Positions 33,355-44,770 of a DNA stretch of 58,513 nucleotides are shown here, piece by piece. Position 1 is the first letter of the stretch. The number at the start of each line of letters is the position of its first letter. Made by a program: the position numbers and the translations under genes. The notes under the pieces are model-generated. The model saw only the letters and a program-made list of their open reading frames with translations. It had not been told where the DNA came from and did not search any database. Origin of the DNA: Thermoleophilia bacterium (GTDB taxonomy: Bacteria; Actinomycetota; Thermoleophilia; Miltoncostaeales; Miltoncostaeaceae); NCBI GenBank assembly GCA_020438485.1, contig JAGQUM010000019.1, forward strand, positions 1-58,513, in the 5' to 3' direction.

Positions 33355-33907
33355 GCAGCGGACGGCCGGCCGCGGGGGAAACCTCGGCCAGCCAGTCCTC
33401 CACGCCGGCCCGATACGCCGGCACCAGGTGGCCGCGTGGGCGGGCGTCCAGCACGGCGGTCGCGGCGTCGTCCTCGCCGAACCCCAGCTGCCGCAGGATG
33501 GCGTACGCCACGAACACCGATCGGCGGCGGCCCTGCTGGCAGTGGACGAGCACCTGGGCGTCGGGGTCATCGCGCAGGGCCTGGGCGCCGAACACGGCGG
33601 CGGGGGCCCACAGCGCGGGATCCTGGGGGCGCCCGTGGTCCCACATATCGGCGTGGGCGACGCGGTCGGCGCCCAGGACCTCGCGCTCGATCCACAGGTC
33701 CTGGCTGACGACGTTCTGGAGGGACTTGCGGCAGTTCACGACGTGCGTGAACCCGTGAGAGGGCAGCCGGTCGGCCTCCTCCGCCACCGGCAGCGCCCCG
33801 ATGGCGAGCCGCGGCATCTGCGGCACCCGCGTGAAGCCCCGCAGCTCCCGCGATGGGGTGTAGACGCGGGTGCTGACCCGCTGGATCGCCCTGCGGACCG
33901 GGTTCAT
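33350..33907 (-). CDS. Dual-specificity/tyrosine phosphatase-like protein in the fatty-acid operon
   Basis: The 185-residue product carries the cysteine-phosphatase signature HCQQGRRRS, with catalytic Cys123 and Arg129 (C-x5-R). It has an upstream candidate general acid Asp in VAHADMWDHGR (about 87 or 90), as in dual-specificity phosphatases. The N-terminal LAIGALPVAEEADRLPSHGF is also typical of the family. Its ATG overlaps the fabF stop (ATGA), so it is co-translated with fatty-acid enzymes, and it precedes accD by 7 bases. Its target might be a phosphoprotein, a lipid or a nucleotide; the operon position suggests a role in lipid synthesis. Confidence 0.85.
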   Translation of the reverse strand: MNPVRRAIQRVSTRVYTPSRELRGFTRVPQMPRLAIGALPVAEEADRLPSHGFTHVVNCRKSLQNVVSQDLWIEREVLGADRVAHADMWDHGRPQDPALWAPAAVFGAQALRDDPDAQVLVHCQQGRRRSVFVAYAILRQLGFGEDDAATAVLDARPRGHLVPAYRAGVEDWLAEVSPAAGRPLR

Positions 33908-35178
33908 CGGCGGTACCCGGGGTCGGCCACGACGAGCGCCGCGTTGTGACCACCGAAGCCGAACGCGTTGGAGACGGCGACGTCGACCGTGGCCCGCCGG
34001 GACGTGCCCAGCACGTGGTCCACCCCGGCGCATTCCGGGTCGAGGTCGGCCACGTTGATGGTGGGCGGCACGAGGCCGTGGCGGATGGCCAGTGTCGTCA
34101 GCGCCACCTCGAGGCCGCCGGCCGCGCCGAGGCAGTGACCGTGCATGGACTTGGTGCTGCTCACCATGCAGCGGGCCGCGTGCGTGTCTCCCAGCGCCAT
34201 CCGGATGACGCGGACCTCGCTGGGGTCGCCGACCGGCGTCGACGTGGCGTGGGCGTTCACGTAGGCCACGGCCCCGGGCTCGATCTCGGCGTCCGCCATC
34301 GCCATGCGCATGGCCGCCGCGGGGGCCTCGCCCGTGGGGTCGGGTTCCGTGAGGTGGTGTGCGTCGCCGCTCAGGCCGTAGCCCAGCAGCTCGGCATACA
34401 CGTCCGCGCCGCGCGCCACCGCGTGTTCGCGCTCCTCCAGCACCAGCACGGCGCCCGCCTCGCCCATCACGAACCCATCGCGGTTGGCGTCGAACGGGCG
34501 GCTGGCGGCGGCGGGGTCGTCGTTGCGCGTGGAGAGAGCCCGCATCGCGTTGAACGCGCCCATGCCCAGCTCGTTGATGGACGTCTCCGACCCGCCGGCA
34601 AGGATCGCGTCGGCCCTTCCGAGCCGGATGGCGTCGAACGCCTCGCCGATGGCGTGGGCGGACGTGGCGCACGCGCTGACGGTGGCCAGCAGCGGGCCCC
34701 GCAGCCCCAGGGTCATCGACACCTGGGCCGCCCCCATGTTCGGGATCATCATGGGAATGAACAGGGGCGACAGCCGGTCGGGACCGCGCTCGAGCATGGC
34801 CACCGTCTGGTCGACGAACGTCTGCAGGCCGCCGATGCCGCTGCCGAAGTAGACCCCGATGCTGTCGCGCTCGGCCGCGGCGTCGAGTCCCGCGTCGTCG
34901 AGGGCCATCCGGGCGGCGGCCACGGCGAACTGGGCGAACCGGTCCATGCGCCGCGCGGCCCGCTTGTCCATGAAGTCCTCGGGCGAGAAGCCCGGGACCT
35001 CGCACGCGATGCGCGTGGGCAGCCGGGAGGGGTCGAACGACGTGATGGGCCCGCCGGCTCCGGCGCCCGCGGACGCCGCCGCCCACGTGGCGTCGCGGCC
35101 GATTCCCAGCGGGGTCACGAGGCCGATCCCGGTGACGACGACGCGACGCAGCCCGGCGGGGCGGGGACGGCGGTTCAT
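33904..35178 (-). CDS. fabF: 3-oxoacyl-ACP synthase II
   Basis: FabF elongates acyl-ACP by condensation with malonyl-ACP. The 424-residue thiolase-fold enzyme has the nucleophile in VSACATSAHAIGEAF, the first His in VNAHATSTPVGD, and the second in STKSMHGHCLGAAGG. The start MNRRPRPAGLRRVVVTGIG has a basic lead of about 12 residues. It lies 13 bases downstream of fabG; acpP, which often sits between these genes, is absent. The stop is coupled to the phosphatase gene (ATGA). Confidence 0.96.
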   Translation of the reverse strand: MNRRPRPAGLRRVVVTGIGLVTPLGIGRDATWAAASAGAGAGGPITSFDPSRLPTRIACEVPGFSPEDFMDKRAARRMDRFAQFAVAAARMALDDAGLDAAAERDSIGVYFGSGIGGLQTFVDQTVAMLERGPDRLSPLFIPMMIPNMGAAQVSMTLGLRGPLLATVSACATSAHAIGEAFDAIRLGRADAILAGGSETSINELGMGAFNAMRALSTRNDDPAAASRPFDANRDGFVMGEAGAVLVLEEREHAVARGADVYAELLGYGLSGDAHHLTEPDPTGEAPAAAMRMAMADAEIEPGAVAYVNAHATSTPVGDPSEVRVIRMALGDTHAARCMVSSTKSMHGHCLGAAGGLEVALTTLAIRHGLVPPTINVADLDPECAGVDHVLGTSRRATVDVAVSNAFGFGGHNAALVVADPGYRR

Positions 35179-35191
35179 GCGCGCACCCCGG

Positions 35192-35923
35192 TCACATCGA
35201 CAGCCCGCCGTCGACGGGCACCACCGTGCCCGTCATGAACGCCGACGAGGGACCGCACAGGAACGCGGCGACCTCCGCCACGTCCTCCGCCGTGCCGAGG
35301 CGCCCCAGGGGCGTGCTCGCCACGATGCCGTCCCGTAGCTCGTCCGGCAGATCGGCGGTCATGTCGGTGGTGATGTAGCCCGGGGCGACGGCGTTGACGC
35401 GCACGCCGCGCGAGCCCACCTCGCGGGCTAGCGAACGGACCATTCCGATGAGTCCGGCCTTCGCCGCCGCGTAGTTGACCTGGCCCGGGTTGCCCATCAG
35501 CGCCACGACCGACGACACGGCCACGATGCTGCCGGACCGGCGCTTCATCATCCCCCGCAGGGACGCGCGGGCCACGTAGAACGACCCCGACAGGTTGGTG
35601 TCGATGACAGCCTGCCAGTCGTCGTCGCTCATGCGCAGCATCAGGCCGTCGCGGGCGATGCCGGCGTTCAGCACCAGCGCGTCCAGCGGGCCCACCTGCT
35701 CCTCGGCCCCGGCGACGATGGCGGCGGCGGCCTCCGGGTCCGCCTGGTCGCCCTGCACGGCGGCCCCGGCGCGGCCCGCGGCCCGCACTGCCGCGAGCGT
35801 GCGCTCGGCGCCGTCGCGGTCACCGGCGTATCCGACGGCCACGTCGAAGCCGTCGCGGGCCAGCGCGACGGCCGTGGCGGCGCCGATCCCCCGGCTGGCA
35901 CCTGTGACGAGCGCAACCGGCAT
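35192..35923 (-). CDS. fabG: 3-oxoacyl-ACP reductase
   Basis: FabG reduces 3-oxoacyl-ACP with NADPH. The 243-residue short-chain dehydrogenase shows the cofactor motif VTGASRGIGAATAVALA, LVLNAGIARDGLM, and the catalytic triad in SSVVALMGNPGQVNYAAAK (Ser, Tyr-x3-Lys). The C-terminal VNAVAPGYITTDMT and GTVVPVDGGLSM are typical of FabG. The ATG at 35923 is supported by GAGGGGG a few bases upstream, and it begins two bases after the fabD stop. Confidence 0.95.
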   Translation of the reverse strand: MPVALVTGASRGIGAATAVALARDGFDVAVGYAGDRDGAERTLAAVRAAGRAGAAVQGDQADPEAAAAIVAGAEEQVGPLDALVLNAGIARDGLMLRMSDDDWQAVIDTNLSGSFYVARASLRGMMKRRSGSIVAVSSVVALMGNPGQVNYAAAKAGLIGMVRSLAREVGSRGVRVNAVAPGYITTDMTADLPDELRDGIVASTPLGRLGTAEDVAEVAAFLCGPSSAFMTGTVVPVDGGLSM

Positions 35924-35925
35924 GC

Positions 35926-36834
35926 CTACCCCCTCGAGAGCGCCGCGAGGTCGTTCATCTCGCTGACGTGCAGCGTCTCCACGTCGCGGCGGATGCGCTT
36001 CACGAGGCCCGACAGGACCTTTCCCGGCCCGAACTCGATGAAGCGCTCGGCGCCCTCCTCGAGGGCGATCTCCACCGCTGCGCTGAACCGCACCGGGGAC
36101 GTGAGCTGCTCCAGGAGCACCGCACGCATGCGCTCGGGGGGCTCCACCGCGCACGTCGTGGTGGACAGGAAGGGCGGATCGGCATCGGACGGCGTCCACG
36201 ACGCCAGGGCGGGTTCGAGCCGGGCCGCGGCGGGGGCCATCAGCGGCGAGTGGAAGGCGCCCGCCACGTGCAGGCGGGCGATCTTCGCCCCCCGCTCGGC
36301 GGCCAGCGCCACGAGCCGGTCCACGCCCTCGATGGTGCCCGACACCACGACCTGCCTGGGGCAGTTGAAGTTGGCCAACCACACGTCGCCGGCCTCATCA
36401 CACATCACCTGGACGTCGTCGTCGGACTGGCCCAGCACCGCGGCCATCGTGCCCGGGTGCGACTCGCCGGCGGCCTTCATGGCGGCGCCGCGCTCGGCCA
36501 CAATTCGCAGGGCGTCGGCGAACGGCAGCGCGCCGGCCGCGACGAGGGCCGAGAACTCGCCCAGCGAGTGGCCCAGGACGACGTCGCCCGCGACGCCCTC
36601 CTCGCGCGCCACGCGCCACGCGGCCGTGGTCATGGCGACCAACGCGGGCTGGCACACGTCGGTGCGGGTGAGCTCCTCGTCGGGCCCCTCGAAGCAGATC
36701 CGCGACAGGCCGTAGCCCAGCGCGTCGTCGGCCTCCTCGAAAGTCTCGCGGGCCAGGCGGGAGCCCATGGCGAGGTCGCGGCCCATGCCGACGACCTGGG
36801 CGCCCTGGCCCGGGAATAGCAGAACGGTTCTCAT
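35926..36834 (-). CDS. fabD: Malonyl-CoA:ACP transacylase
   Basis: FabD loads malonyl groups onto the acyl carrier protein. The 302-residue protein starts with LLFPGQGAQVVGMG and has the nucleophile elbow LGHSLGEFSALVAAG, an active-site His in GAFHSPLMAPA and the C-terminal FIEFGPGKVLSGLVKRI. The ATG at 36834 overlaps the fabH stop (ATGA). Length is normal for the family. Confidence 0.96.
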   Translation of the reverse strand: MRTVLLFPGQGAQVVGMGRDLAMGSRLARETFEEADDALGYGLSRICFEGPDEELTRTDVCQPALVAMTTAAWRVAREEGVAGDVVLGHSLGEFSALVAAGALPFADALRIVAERGAAMKAAGESHPGTMAAVLGQSDDDVQVMCDEAGDVWLANFNCPRQVVVSGTIEGVDRLVALAAERGAKIARLHVAGAFHSPLMAPAAARLEPALASWTPSDADPPFLSTTTCAVEPPERMRAVLLEQLTSPVRFSAAVEIALEEGAERFIEFGPGKVLSGLVKRIRRDVETLHVSEMNDLAALSRG

Positions 36835-37844
36835 GGTTCGTAGCTCACGATCGTCGACGCCCACGTCAGCCCGGCCCCGAAGCCCACCAGCAGCACCCGC
36901 ATGCCGGGGGCGAGGACCCCCTGGTCGCGGGCCTCGGTGAGCGCCAAGGGGATCGACGCGGCGCTGGTGTTGCCGTACTTCTCCACGTTGTTGAAGACCT
37001 TTGACGGATCGACGCCGAGGCGGCCCACGGCGTGATCGATGATGCGCTGGTTGGCCTGGTGGGCCACCAGCAGGTCGACGTCCCCGATGGACATGTCCAG
37101 GGCGTCCAGCAGACGGGAGGTCGTCTCCTCCATCGCCCGCGTCGCGAACTTGAACACCTCGCGGCCGTTCATCTGAAGGTACGCGTCCTGCGGCTCGAAC
37201 GCCTTGGCCGCAGGATGCCGGGTGCCGCCGACCGGGATGAGCAACTCGCATCCCAGCGACCCGTCGGCGCCGAGATCGAACCCCAGGAAGCCGTTCGTGG
37301 AGCCGGGGTCGCCGGCCGTGACCAGCGCACCCGCGGCGCCGTCGCCGAACAGGATGCTGGTCGAACGGTCATCGGGGTTCACGAGGTTCGAGAACTTCTC
37401 GGCGCCCACCACGAGGACGTTGTCGGCCCATCCCGACTCGATCATCGAGGCGGCCTGGGCCAGCGTGTAGACGAACCCGCTGCACGCCGCCTGAAGGTCG
37501 AACGCCGCGGCGCGGCGCGCCCCGATGCGGTCGGCCGTGAGCGCGGCGACGGACGGGAACAGGTAGTCGGGGGTGCACGTTGGCACGATGACGGCGTCGA
37601 GGTCGGCGGCCGCGACGCCGGCGTCGTCGAGGATGGCCTGCGCCGCCCGCACGGCGAGGTCGCTCGTGGCCTCATCCTCTGCCGCGTAGCGCCGCTCACG
37701 GATGCCGGTGCGGCTGAAGATCCACTCGTCGGTCGTGTCCATGCGCGCGACGAAGTCGGCGTTGGTCACGACCCGGTCGGGGACGTACGCGCCCAGGGCG
37801 GACAGGCGCGCCCGGGCGGGGCGGTCACGGCGGACGCTGATCAC
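36831..37844 (-). CDS. fabH: 3-oxoacyl-ACP synthase III
   Basis: FabH starts fatty-acid synthesis by condensing acyl-CoA with malonyl-ACP. The 337-residue protein has the catalytic Cys in LQAACSGFVYTL, His in VAHQANQRII and Asn in YGNTSAASIPLAL. GTG 37844 is chosen because it overlaps the fabZ stop (GTGA) and gives normal length; an upstream ATG at 37892 would intrude into fabZ. The intact WIFSRTGIRERRY segment fits the CoA-binding region. Primer preference (straight or branched) cannot be read. Confidence 0.95.
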   Translation of the reverse strand: MISVRRDRPARARLSALGAYVPDRVVTNADFVARMDTTDEWIFSRTGIRERRYAAEDEATSDLAVRAAQAILDDAGVAAADLDAVIVPTCTPDYLFPSVAALTADRIGARRAAAFDLQAACSGFVYTLAQAASMIESGWADNVLVVGAEKFSNLVNPDDRSTSILFGDGAAGALVTAGDPGSTNGFLGFDLGADGSLGCELLIPVGGTRHPAAKAFEPQDAYLQMNGREVFKFATRAMEETTSRLLDALDMSIGDVDLLVAHQANQRIIDHAVGRLGVDPSKVFNNVEKYGNTSAASIPLALTEARDQGVLAPGMRVLLVGFGAGLTWASTIVSYEP

Positions 37845-38278
37845 GGGGCCTGACCGTCCTCCACGAACGCGAACGAGATGGACGCCTGGCACGCGAGGAC
37901 GCCCTCGACGTGTGCGGTGCCGTCGGCCCAGCCGACCCTGCCGCGCGTCTTCGTGATGGTCGTGCGGACGTCCAGGGTGTCGCCGGGCACCACGGGCCGG
38001 CGGAACCGCACCTTCTCGATGCCCGCGAACAGCGCGAGCCCCCCCGCGTTCTCCGGCAGCGCCATGCCCGCGATCGCCCCCGCCTGCGCGATGGCCTCCA
38101 CGATCAGCACCCCGGGCAGGATGGGCCTGCCCGGGAAGTGGCCGCGGAACACATCCATGTCGGGCCGCGGCGCCCAGCGCGTGTGCGCGCTCGTGCCGGG
38201 GTCGAGTTCGACGATCTCGTCCACGAACAGGAACGGCTCCCTGTGGGGGATGAGGTCGCGGGGATCAGGGGGCGCCAT
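37841..38278 (-). CDS. fabZ: 3-hydroxyacyl-ACP dehydratase
   Basis: FabZ dehydrates 3-hydroxyacyl-ACP. The 145-residue hot-dog-fold protein shows IPHREPFLFVDEI, the catalytic His in FRGHFPGRPILPGVLIVEA with its partner Glu, and FAGIEKVRFRRPVVPGD. It is the first gene of the minus-strand fatty-acid operon. A -10-like TACGAT ends 10 bases before the ATG, so the operon transcript may have almost no leader. It is divergent from ku across an 86-base gap. Confidence 0.95.
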   Translation of the reverse strand: MAPPDPRDLIPHREPFLFVDEIVELDPGTSAHTRWAPRPDMDVFRGHFPGRPILPGVLIVEAIAQAGAIAGMALPENAGGLALFAGIEKVRFRRPVVPGDTLDVRTTITKTRGRVGWADGTAHVEGVLACQASISFAFVEDGQAP

Positions 38279-38288
38279 GTGGTCGGGG

Positions 38289-38294
38289 ATCGTA
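38289..38294 (-). promoter_or_regulatory. Putative -10 element (fatty-acid operon)
   Basis: GGGTACGAT on the minus strand ends 10 bases before the fabZ ATG. It fits TAnnnT; no -35 is obvious. It lies in the divergent region shared with ku. Confidence 0.4.
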
Positions 38295-38364
38295 CCCTTT
38301 GGGCGTCACGGCGGTCCCTCCGCCGCCCCGGAGGACCCGCCAACAGCCGGAAGGAGCGGGCGTT

Positions 38365-39174
38365 ATGCGCGCGATTTGGAAGGGTTTCGTCAGTTTCGGG
38401 CTGGTGACGATCCCCGTGAACGTGGGCATCGCCCAAGACCGCCAGGACCCCAGCTTTCGGACGCTCGTCCGCGAGACCCTGCGCCCGGTCCGCCAGAAGC
38501 GCTGGGACGACGAGGCCGACCGCGAGGTGGACGCCGCCGACACCGTGAAGGGCTACGAGTTCGCGAAGGGGCGCTACGTCGTGGTCGAGGAGGAGGAACT
38601 CGCCCGCTTCGCCCCGACACAGGAGAAGACCGTCCAGATCCTGCAGTTCGTCGAACTCGACCAGGTCGACCCCGTGTACTTCGAGAAGGCGTACTGGCTG
38701 GAGCCGCAGGAGCGTGCCGAGCGCCCCTACCGGCTGCTGGCGACGGCGCTCGACGAGACCGGCAGGGCGGCGATCGGGCGGTTCGTGCTCTCCACGAAGG
38801 AGCACCTCGTGCTGGTACGCAGCCTCGACGGGGTGCTCGCGCTGCAGACGCTCTACTACCCCGAGGACGTGCGCATGGGCGTGCGTGAGGAGATCGCCGA
38901 ACGCCTGGGCGACGGCGAGGTGGTGAAGGCCGAGCTGGATATGGCAAAGCAACTCATCGAGGGCATGACGGCCGGGTTCGACCCCGCGAAGTACCCGAAC
39001 GAGACGCGCAAGGCGATCGTGGAGATGCTGGAGGCCAGGGCCGACGGCCAGGATGTCGCCGTCCCCGACGAGCGCCCGGAGGCCGCGCCCGTCGTGGACC
39101 TGATGGAGGCCCTGAAGGCCTCCCTGGAGGCGAACGCGAAGAAGGCCGAGAAGCCCGAGCGCAAGGCCTCGTAG
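38365..39174 (+). CDS. ku: Ku protein, non-homologous end joining
   Basis: Bacterial Ku is a homodimeric ring that binds broken DNA ends and recruits LigD. The 269-residue product begins with the hallmark MRAIWKGFVSFGLVTIPV and contains GYEFAKGRYVVVEEEEL, and the core strand VYFEKAYWLEP. A short basic tail (AKKAEKPERKAS) could bind DNA. The ATG at 38365 follows AAGGAG by 8 bases; an in-frame ATG at 38299 lacks such a site. No ligD is in the window. The minimal tail is typical of single-Ku genomes. Confidence 0.95.
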   Translation: MRAIWKGFVSFGLVTIPVNVGIAQDRQDPSFRTLVRETLRPVRQKRWDDEADREVDAADTVKGYEFAKGRYVVVEEEELARFAPTQEKTVQILQFVELDQVDPVYFEKAYWLEPQERAERPYRLLATALDETGRAAIGRFVLSTKEHLVLVRSLDGVLALQTLYYPEDVRMGVREEIAERLGDGEVVKAELDMAKQLIEGMTAGFDPAKYPNETRKAIVEMLEARADGQDVAVPDERPEAAPVVDLMEALKASLEANAKKAEKPERKAS

Positions 39175-39625
39175 GGGCGACGCCGCGTCGGCGATGAGAG
39201 ACCGCGGCGCGGGGTGCGACGGGGTGGCCGGTGCGGCCGTGTACGCGATGATCGTCACCACGGGGCCGTTCGCCGGCTCCGGCGCCTCGTAGCCCACCAC
39301 CGGGTGCCGGAAGCGCCGGGACGCCGCTGCGGTGGTACGCCACGCCGTGCGCGTCCCACATGCGCCGGAACGCCTCGCTGCCGGCGCGGATGCCGGATCA
39401 GCCCGCTGGTCGCGGCCATGCTGGCCGCCACGGGGACGCTGGCGACGCTCTCTCTGGACGCGTCCGTGTGTGTGTGACCTCCAGCCGCGGCATCCTCACC
39501 GCGGGAACCGCCGATGCTGCGCGTCTCTGCCCGGGTGTGTTCCGGCGTCGCGCGGCCCACCCGCCGGGCGGGCCGGGTCACTCGCCCATGGGACGACGCG
39601 CCCGGCCCCGAACCCGCGCCCTGCG
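39175..39625. other. Region between ku and gyrA without an intact gene
   Basis: About 450 bases. The ku-proximal half holds a decayed regulator remnant on the minus strand (see the pseudogene entry). From about 39480 to the gyrA stop I see no coding signal, RNA or terminator, only a short GTGTGTGTG run near 39468-39476. Confidence 0.6.
39180..39390 (-). pseudogene. Remnant of an XRE regulator with MmyB-like ligand-binding domain
   Basis: The minus strand holds pieces of the C-terminal MmyB-type ligand-binding domain found in actinobacterial XRE regulators. One frame reads GSEAFRRMWDAHGVAYHRSG; a second frame then reads RRFRHPVVGYEAPEPANG followed by VVTIIAYTAAPATPSH. Joined, these follow the family order (FRRLW, HRSG, RFRHPVVG, YE, then VYTAEPGSPS), but with a frameshift after HRSG and about six residues missing after HPVVG. 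A TGA precedes the first piece in its frame, and no N-terminal helix-turn-helix is found. This is a broken gene, recognised from family pattern only. Confidence 0.6.
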
Positions 39626-42220
39626 CTACCCCTGCCCGCCGTCCCCGGGCTCGCCGGGCGCGTCGTCCTCGGCTAGGTCCTCCGCCACCTCGGCCCGCGT
39701 CGGGTCGGGGGCGTCGGTGTCCCGCTCGGGGATGTCGTCGGCCATGCTGAGCTGGTCGGACGGCACAGCCTCCACGCCGTTCTCGGGCTCGTCGGCCTCC
39801 ACGACCGATGCCACGCTCGAGACCTGGTCGTCGTCGCGCATGTTCATCAGGCGGACTCCCTCCGTGGAGCGGCCCATGCGCTTGATCGCCGACACGTCGA
39901 TGCGGATCACGAGGCCCAGCAGCGACACCAGCAGCAGCTGGTTGCCCTCGCGGACGGGGCGTGCCGTCACCAACTCGCCCTTGCGGTCGCTGACGCGGAT
40001 GGTGCGAACACCCTTCGTGGGCCTGCCCTTCGACGGATACTCCGACATCGGCGTGCGCTTGCCGTAGCCGTTGCCCGTGACCACCATCAGGTCCTCATCG
40101 TCGCGCGCGACGCACAGCGACAGCACCCGGTCGCCCGGGTCGAGGTTCATGGCCTTGACGCCCTGGGTCTGGCGGCCCTGGGACTTCACCTTGTCCTCGC
40201 CGAAGCGGGCCGCCTGACCGCGCGCCGAGACGATCAGCAGATCGTCGCTGCCGTCCGTGAGCTGGACGCCCACCAGCTCGTCGCCCTCGTTGAGGTTGAT
40301 GGCGAGAATGCCCTTCTCGCGCAGGATGGTGTCGTACGCCTTGAACTCGGTCTTCTTGACCATGCCGCCCTTTGTGGCCAGCACGAGGTACTCGCCCTCG
40401 CCGTAGTCGCGCGTGGAGAACACCGCGCGGACCTCCTCGCCCTCCAGCAGCGCAAGGACGTTGGAGATGTGGCGCCCGCGGGCGTCGCGCCCGCCCTGAG
40501 GCAACTCGTGCACCTTCTGCCGGTAGACCCGGCCCTGGTTCGTGAAGAACAGCAGGTAGGCGTGCGTCGACGCGATGAACAGGTGCTCGATGTGGTCGTC
40601 GTCCTTCAGGTTAGCCCCCCGCAGGCCCTTGCCGCCGCGGCGCTGGGCCCGGTACGTGCTCACCGGCAGGCGCTTGAGGTAGCCACCCTTGGAGAGGGAG
40701 ATGACCATCTCCTCCTCGGCGATGAGGTCCTCGAGGTCGATCTCGCCGTCCGCGTGGGTGATCTCGGTGCGCCGCTCGTCGGCGAACCGCTCGCGGATCG
40801 CCCTGAGCTCCTCGCGGATGACCCCCATGACCTTCGCCTCGTCCCCCAGGATGCCGCGCAGGTACGCGATGTCGCGGCTGATGGCGTCGTGCTCCGCCTG
40901 GATCTGACCGGCCTCGAGCTGGGTGAGGCGCTGCAGGCGCAGGTCGAGGATGGCGCGGGCCTGCACCTCGGTGAGATCGAACCGCGACATCAGCCCCTGG
41001 CGGGCCTCGTCGGGGTCGGCCGCGGCGCGGATCAGTGCGATGACCGCGTCGATGTTCTGCAGCGCGATGAGTAGGCCCTCGAGGATGTGAGCCCTGGCCT
41101 CGGCCCGCGCCAGGCGGAACCGCGAGCGGCGCACGACCACGTCGCGCTGGTGGTCGAGGTAGTGGAGGATCATCTCGCGCAGGCCCAGCGTGCGCGGCAC
41201 ACCGTTGACCAGCGCGATGGCGTTCACGCCGAACGTGCTCTGCGCCGCCGTGTGCTTGTAGAGCTTGTTCAACACCACCAGCGGCACGGCGCCGCGCCGC
41301 AGAGTGATGACCACGCGGGTGCCGTCGCGGCCCGACTCGTCGTTGGCGTCGGCGACCTCCTTCAGCACGCCGTCGTTCGCGAGCTGGGCGATCTTGTGGA
41401 CCATCTCGGCCTTGTTCACCTGGTACGGCAGCTCGGTGAAGATGATCGCGTTGCGGCCGTTGCGCAGCTGCTCGTTGTGGGCGCGGCCGCGCACGACGAC
41501 CCTGCCGCGGCCCGTGCGGTAGGCGTCGACGATGCCCTGACGCCCCACGATGACGCCGGCGGTGGGGAAGTCGGGGCCCTTCACATGCGTCATCAGCTCG
41601 TCGACGGTGATCTGCGGCGCGTCGATCATGGCCACGCAGGCGTCGATCACCTCGCCCAGGTTGTGGGGCGGGATGTTGGTGGCCATGCCGACCGCGATGC
41701 CCGAGCTGCCGTTGACCAGCAGGTTGGGCAGACGCGACGGCAGCACCGTCGGCTCAAGGCCCCGGTCGTCGTACGTGGGCGCCATGTCGACGGTGTCCTC
41801 GTCGATGCCGCGCAGCATCTCGACGGCGAACCGCGACATGCGGGCCTCGGTGTAGCGCATCGCGGCGGCCGGGAACTCGGGCGAACCGAAGTTGCCCTGC
41901 CCGTCCACCAGCGGGTAGCGCGACGCGAAGGGCTGCGCCAGGCGCACCAGGGTGTCGTAGATGGACTGGTCGCCGTGCGGGTGCAGGTCGCCCATCACGC
42001 GGCCGACCGTGTTCGCGCTCTTCTGATGGGCCCGGTCGGGCGTCAAAGCCATCTGGTTCATCATGAACAGCACGCGCCGGTGGACCGGCTTGAGGCCGTC
42101 CCGGACGTCGGGCAGCGCACGCCCCACGATGACGCTCATCGCGTAGTCGAGGTACGACGAACGCATCTCGGACTCGAGCTCGCGCGGCTCGATCCGCCCG
42201 TCCCTGTCGAGTGACGACAC
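39626..42220 (-). CDS. gyrA: DNA gyrase subunit A
   Basis: GyrA cuts and rejoins DNA during negative supercoiling. The 864-residue protein has the catalytic Tyr123 in [25 protein letters not shown], and the GyrA box QRRGGKG that starts the beta-pinwheel. The quinolone region reads [11 protein letters not shown]: Gln85 stands where E. coli has Ser83, while Asp89 (E. coli 87) is kept. The C-terminus is a long acidic tail (about 45 residues). The start is GTG with GGAGGG about 8 bases upstream, 59 bases after gyrB. It is one of few genes here not overlapping its neighbour. Confidence 0.97.
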   Translation of the reverse strand: MSSLDRDGRIEPRELESEMRSSYLDYAMSVIVGRALPDVRDGLKPVHRRVLFMMNQMALTPDRAHQKSANTVGRVMGDLHPHGDQSIYDTLVRLAQPFASRYPLVDGQGNFGSPEFPAAAMRYTEARMSRFAVEMLRGIDEDTVDMAPTYDDRGLEPTVLPSRLPNLLVNGSSGIAVGMATNIPPHNLGEVIDACVAMIDAPQITVDELMTHVKGPDFPTAGVIVGRQGIVDAYRTGRGRVVVRGRAHNEQLRNGRNAIIFTELPYQVNKAEMVHKIAQLANDGVLKEVADANDESGRDGTRVVITLRRGAVPLVVLNKLYKHTAAQSTFGVNAIALVNGVPRTLGLREMILHYLDHQRDVVVRRSRFRLARAEARAHILEGLLIALQNIDAVIALIRAAADPDEARQGLMSRFDLTEVQARAILDLRLQRLTQLEAGQIQAEHDAISRDIAYLRGILGDEAKVMGVIREELRAIRERFADERRTEITHADGEIDLEDLIAEEEMVISLSKGGYLKRLPVSTYRAQRRGGKGLRGANLKDDDHIEHLFIASTHAYLLFFTNQGRVYRQKVHELPQGGRDARGRHISNVLALLEGEEVRAVFSTRDYGEGEYLVLATKGGMVKKTEFKAYDTILREKGILAINLNEGDELVGVQLTDGSDDLLIVSARGQAARFGEDKVKSQGRQTQGVKAMNLDPGDRVLSLCVARDDEDLMVVTGNGYGKRTPMSEYPSKGRPTKGVRTIRVSDRKGELVTARPVREGNQLLLVSLLGLVIRIDVSAIKRMGRSTEGVRLMNMRDDDQVSSVASVVEADEPENGVEAVPSDQLSMADDIPERDTDAPDPTRAEVAEDLAEDDAPGEPGDGGQG

Positions 42221-42279
42221 CTACGCCCTCCCCGTCCGGCGGCCCGCGCCGCCCGTTGCGAACCCCTGCTCGACCCTCA

Positions 42280-44724
<2,445 letters not shown>

Positions 44725-44745
44725 CCAGCGCGGGTCGGCCGCCGA

Positions 44746-44769
44746 GCGAAAAAACCCCCGCACAATGCG
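44746..44769 (-). terminator. Weak terminator-like element after dciA
   Basis: Just after the dciA stop the minus strand reads CGCA-TTG-TGCG (a 4-bp stem), then GGGG and six T. The stem is short, so termination would be partial at best. It would separate dciA from gyrB. Confidence 0.3.
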
Positions 44770-44770
44770 C

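Noticed and set aside
39465-39478. GTGTGTGTG simple repeat as a possible phase-variable tract.
   Set aside because: It is too short, lies outside any intact gene, and has no promoter context.
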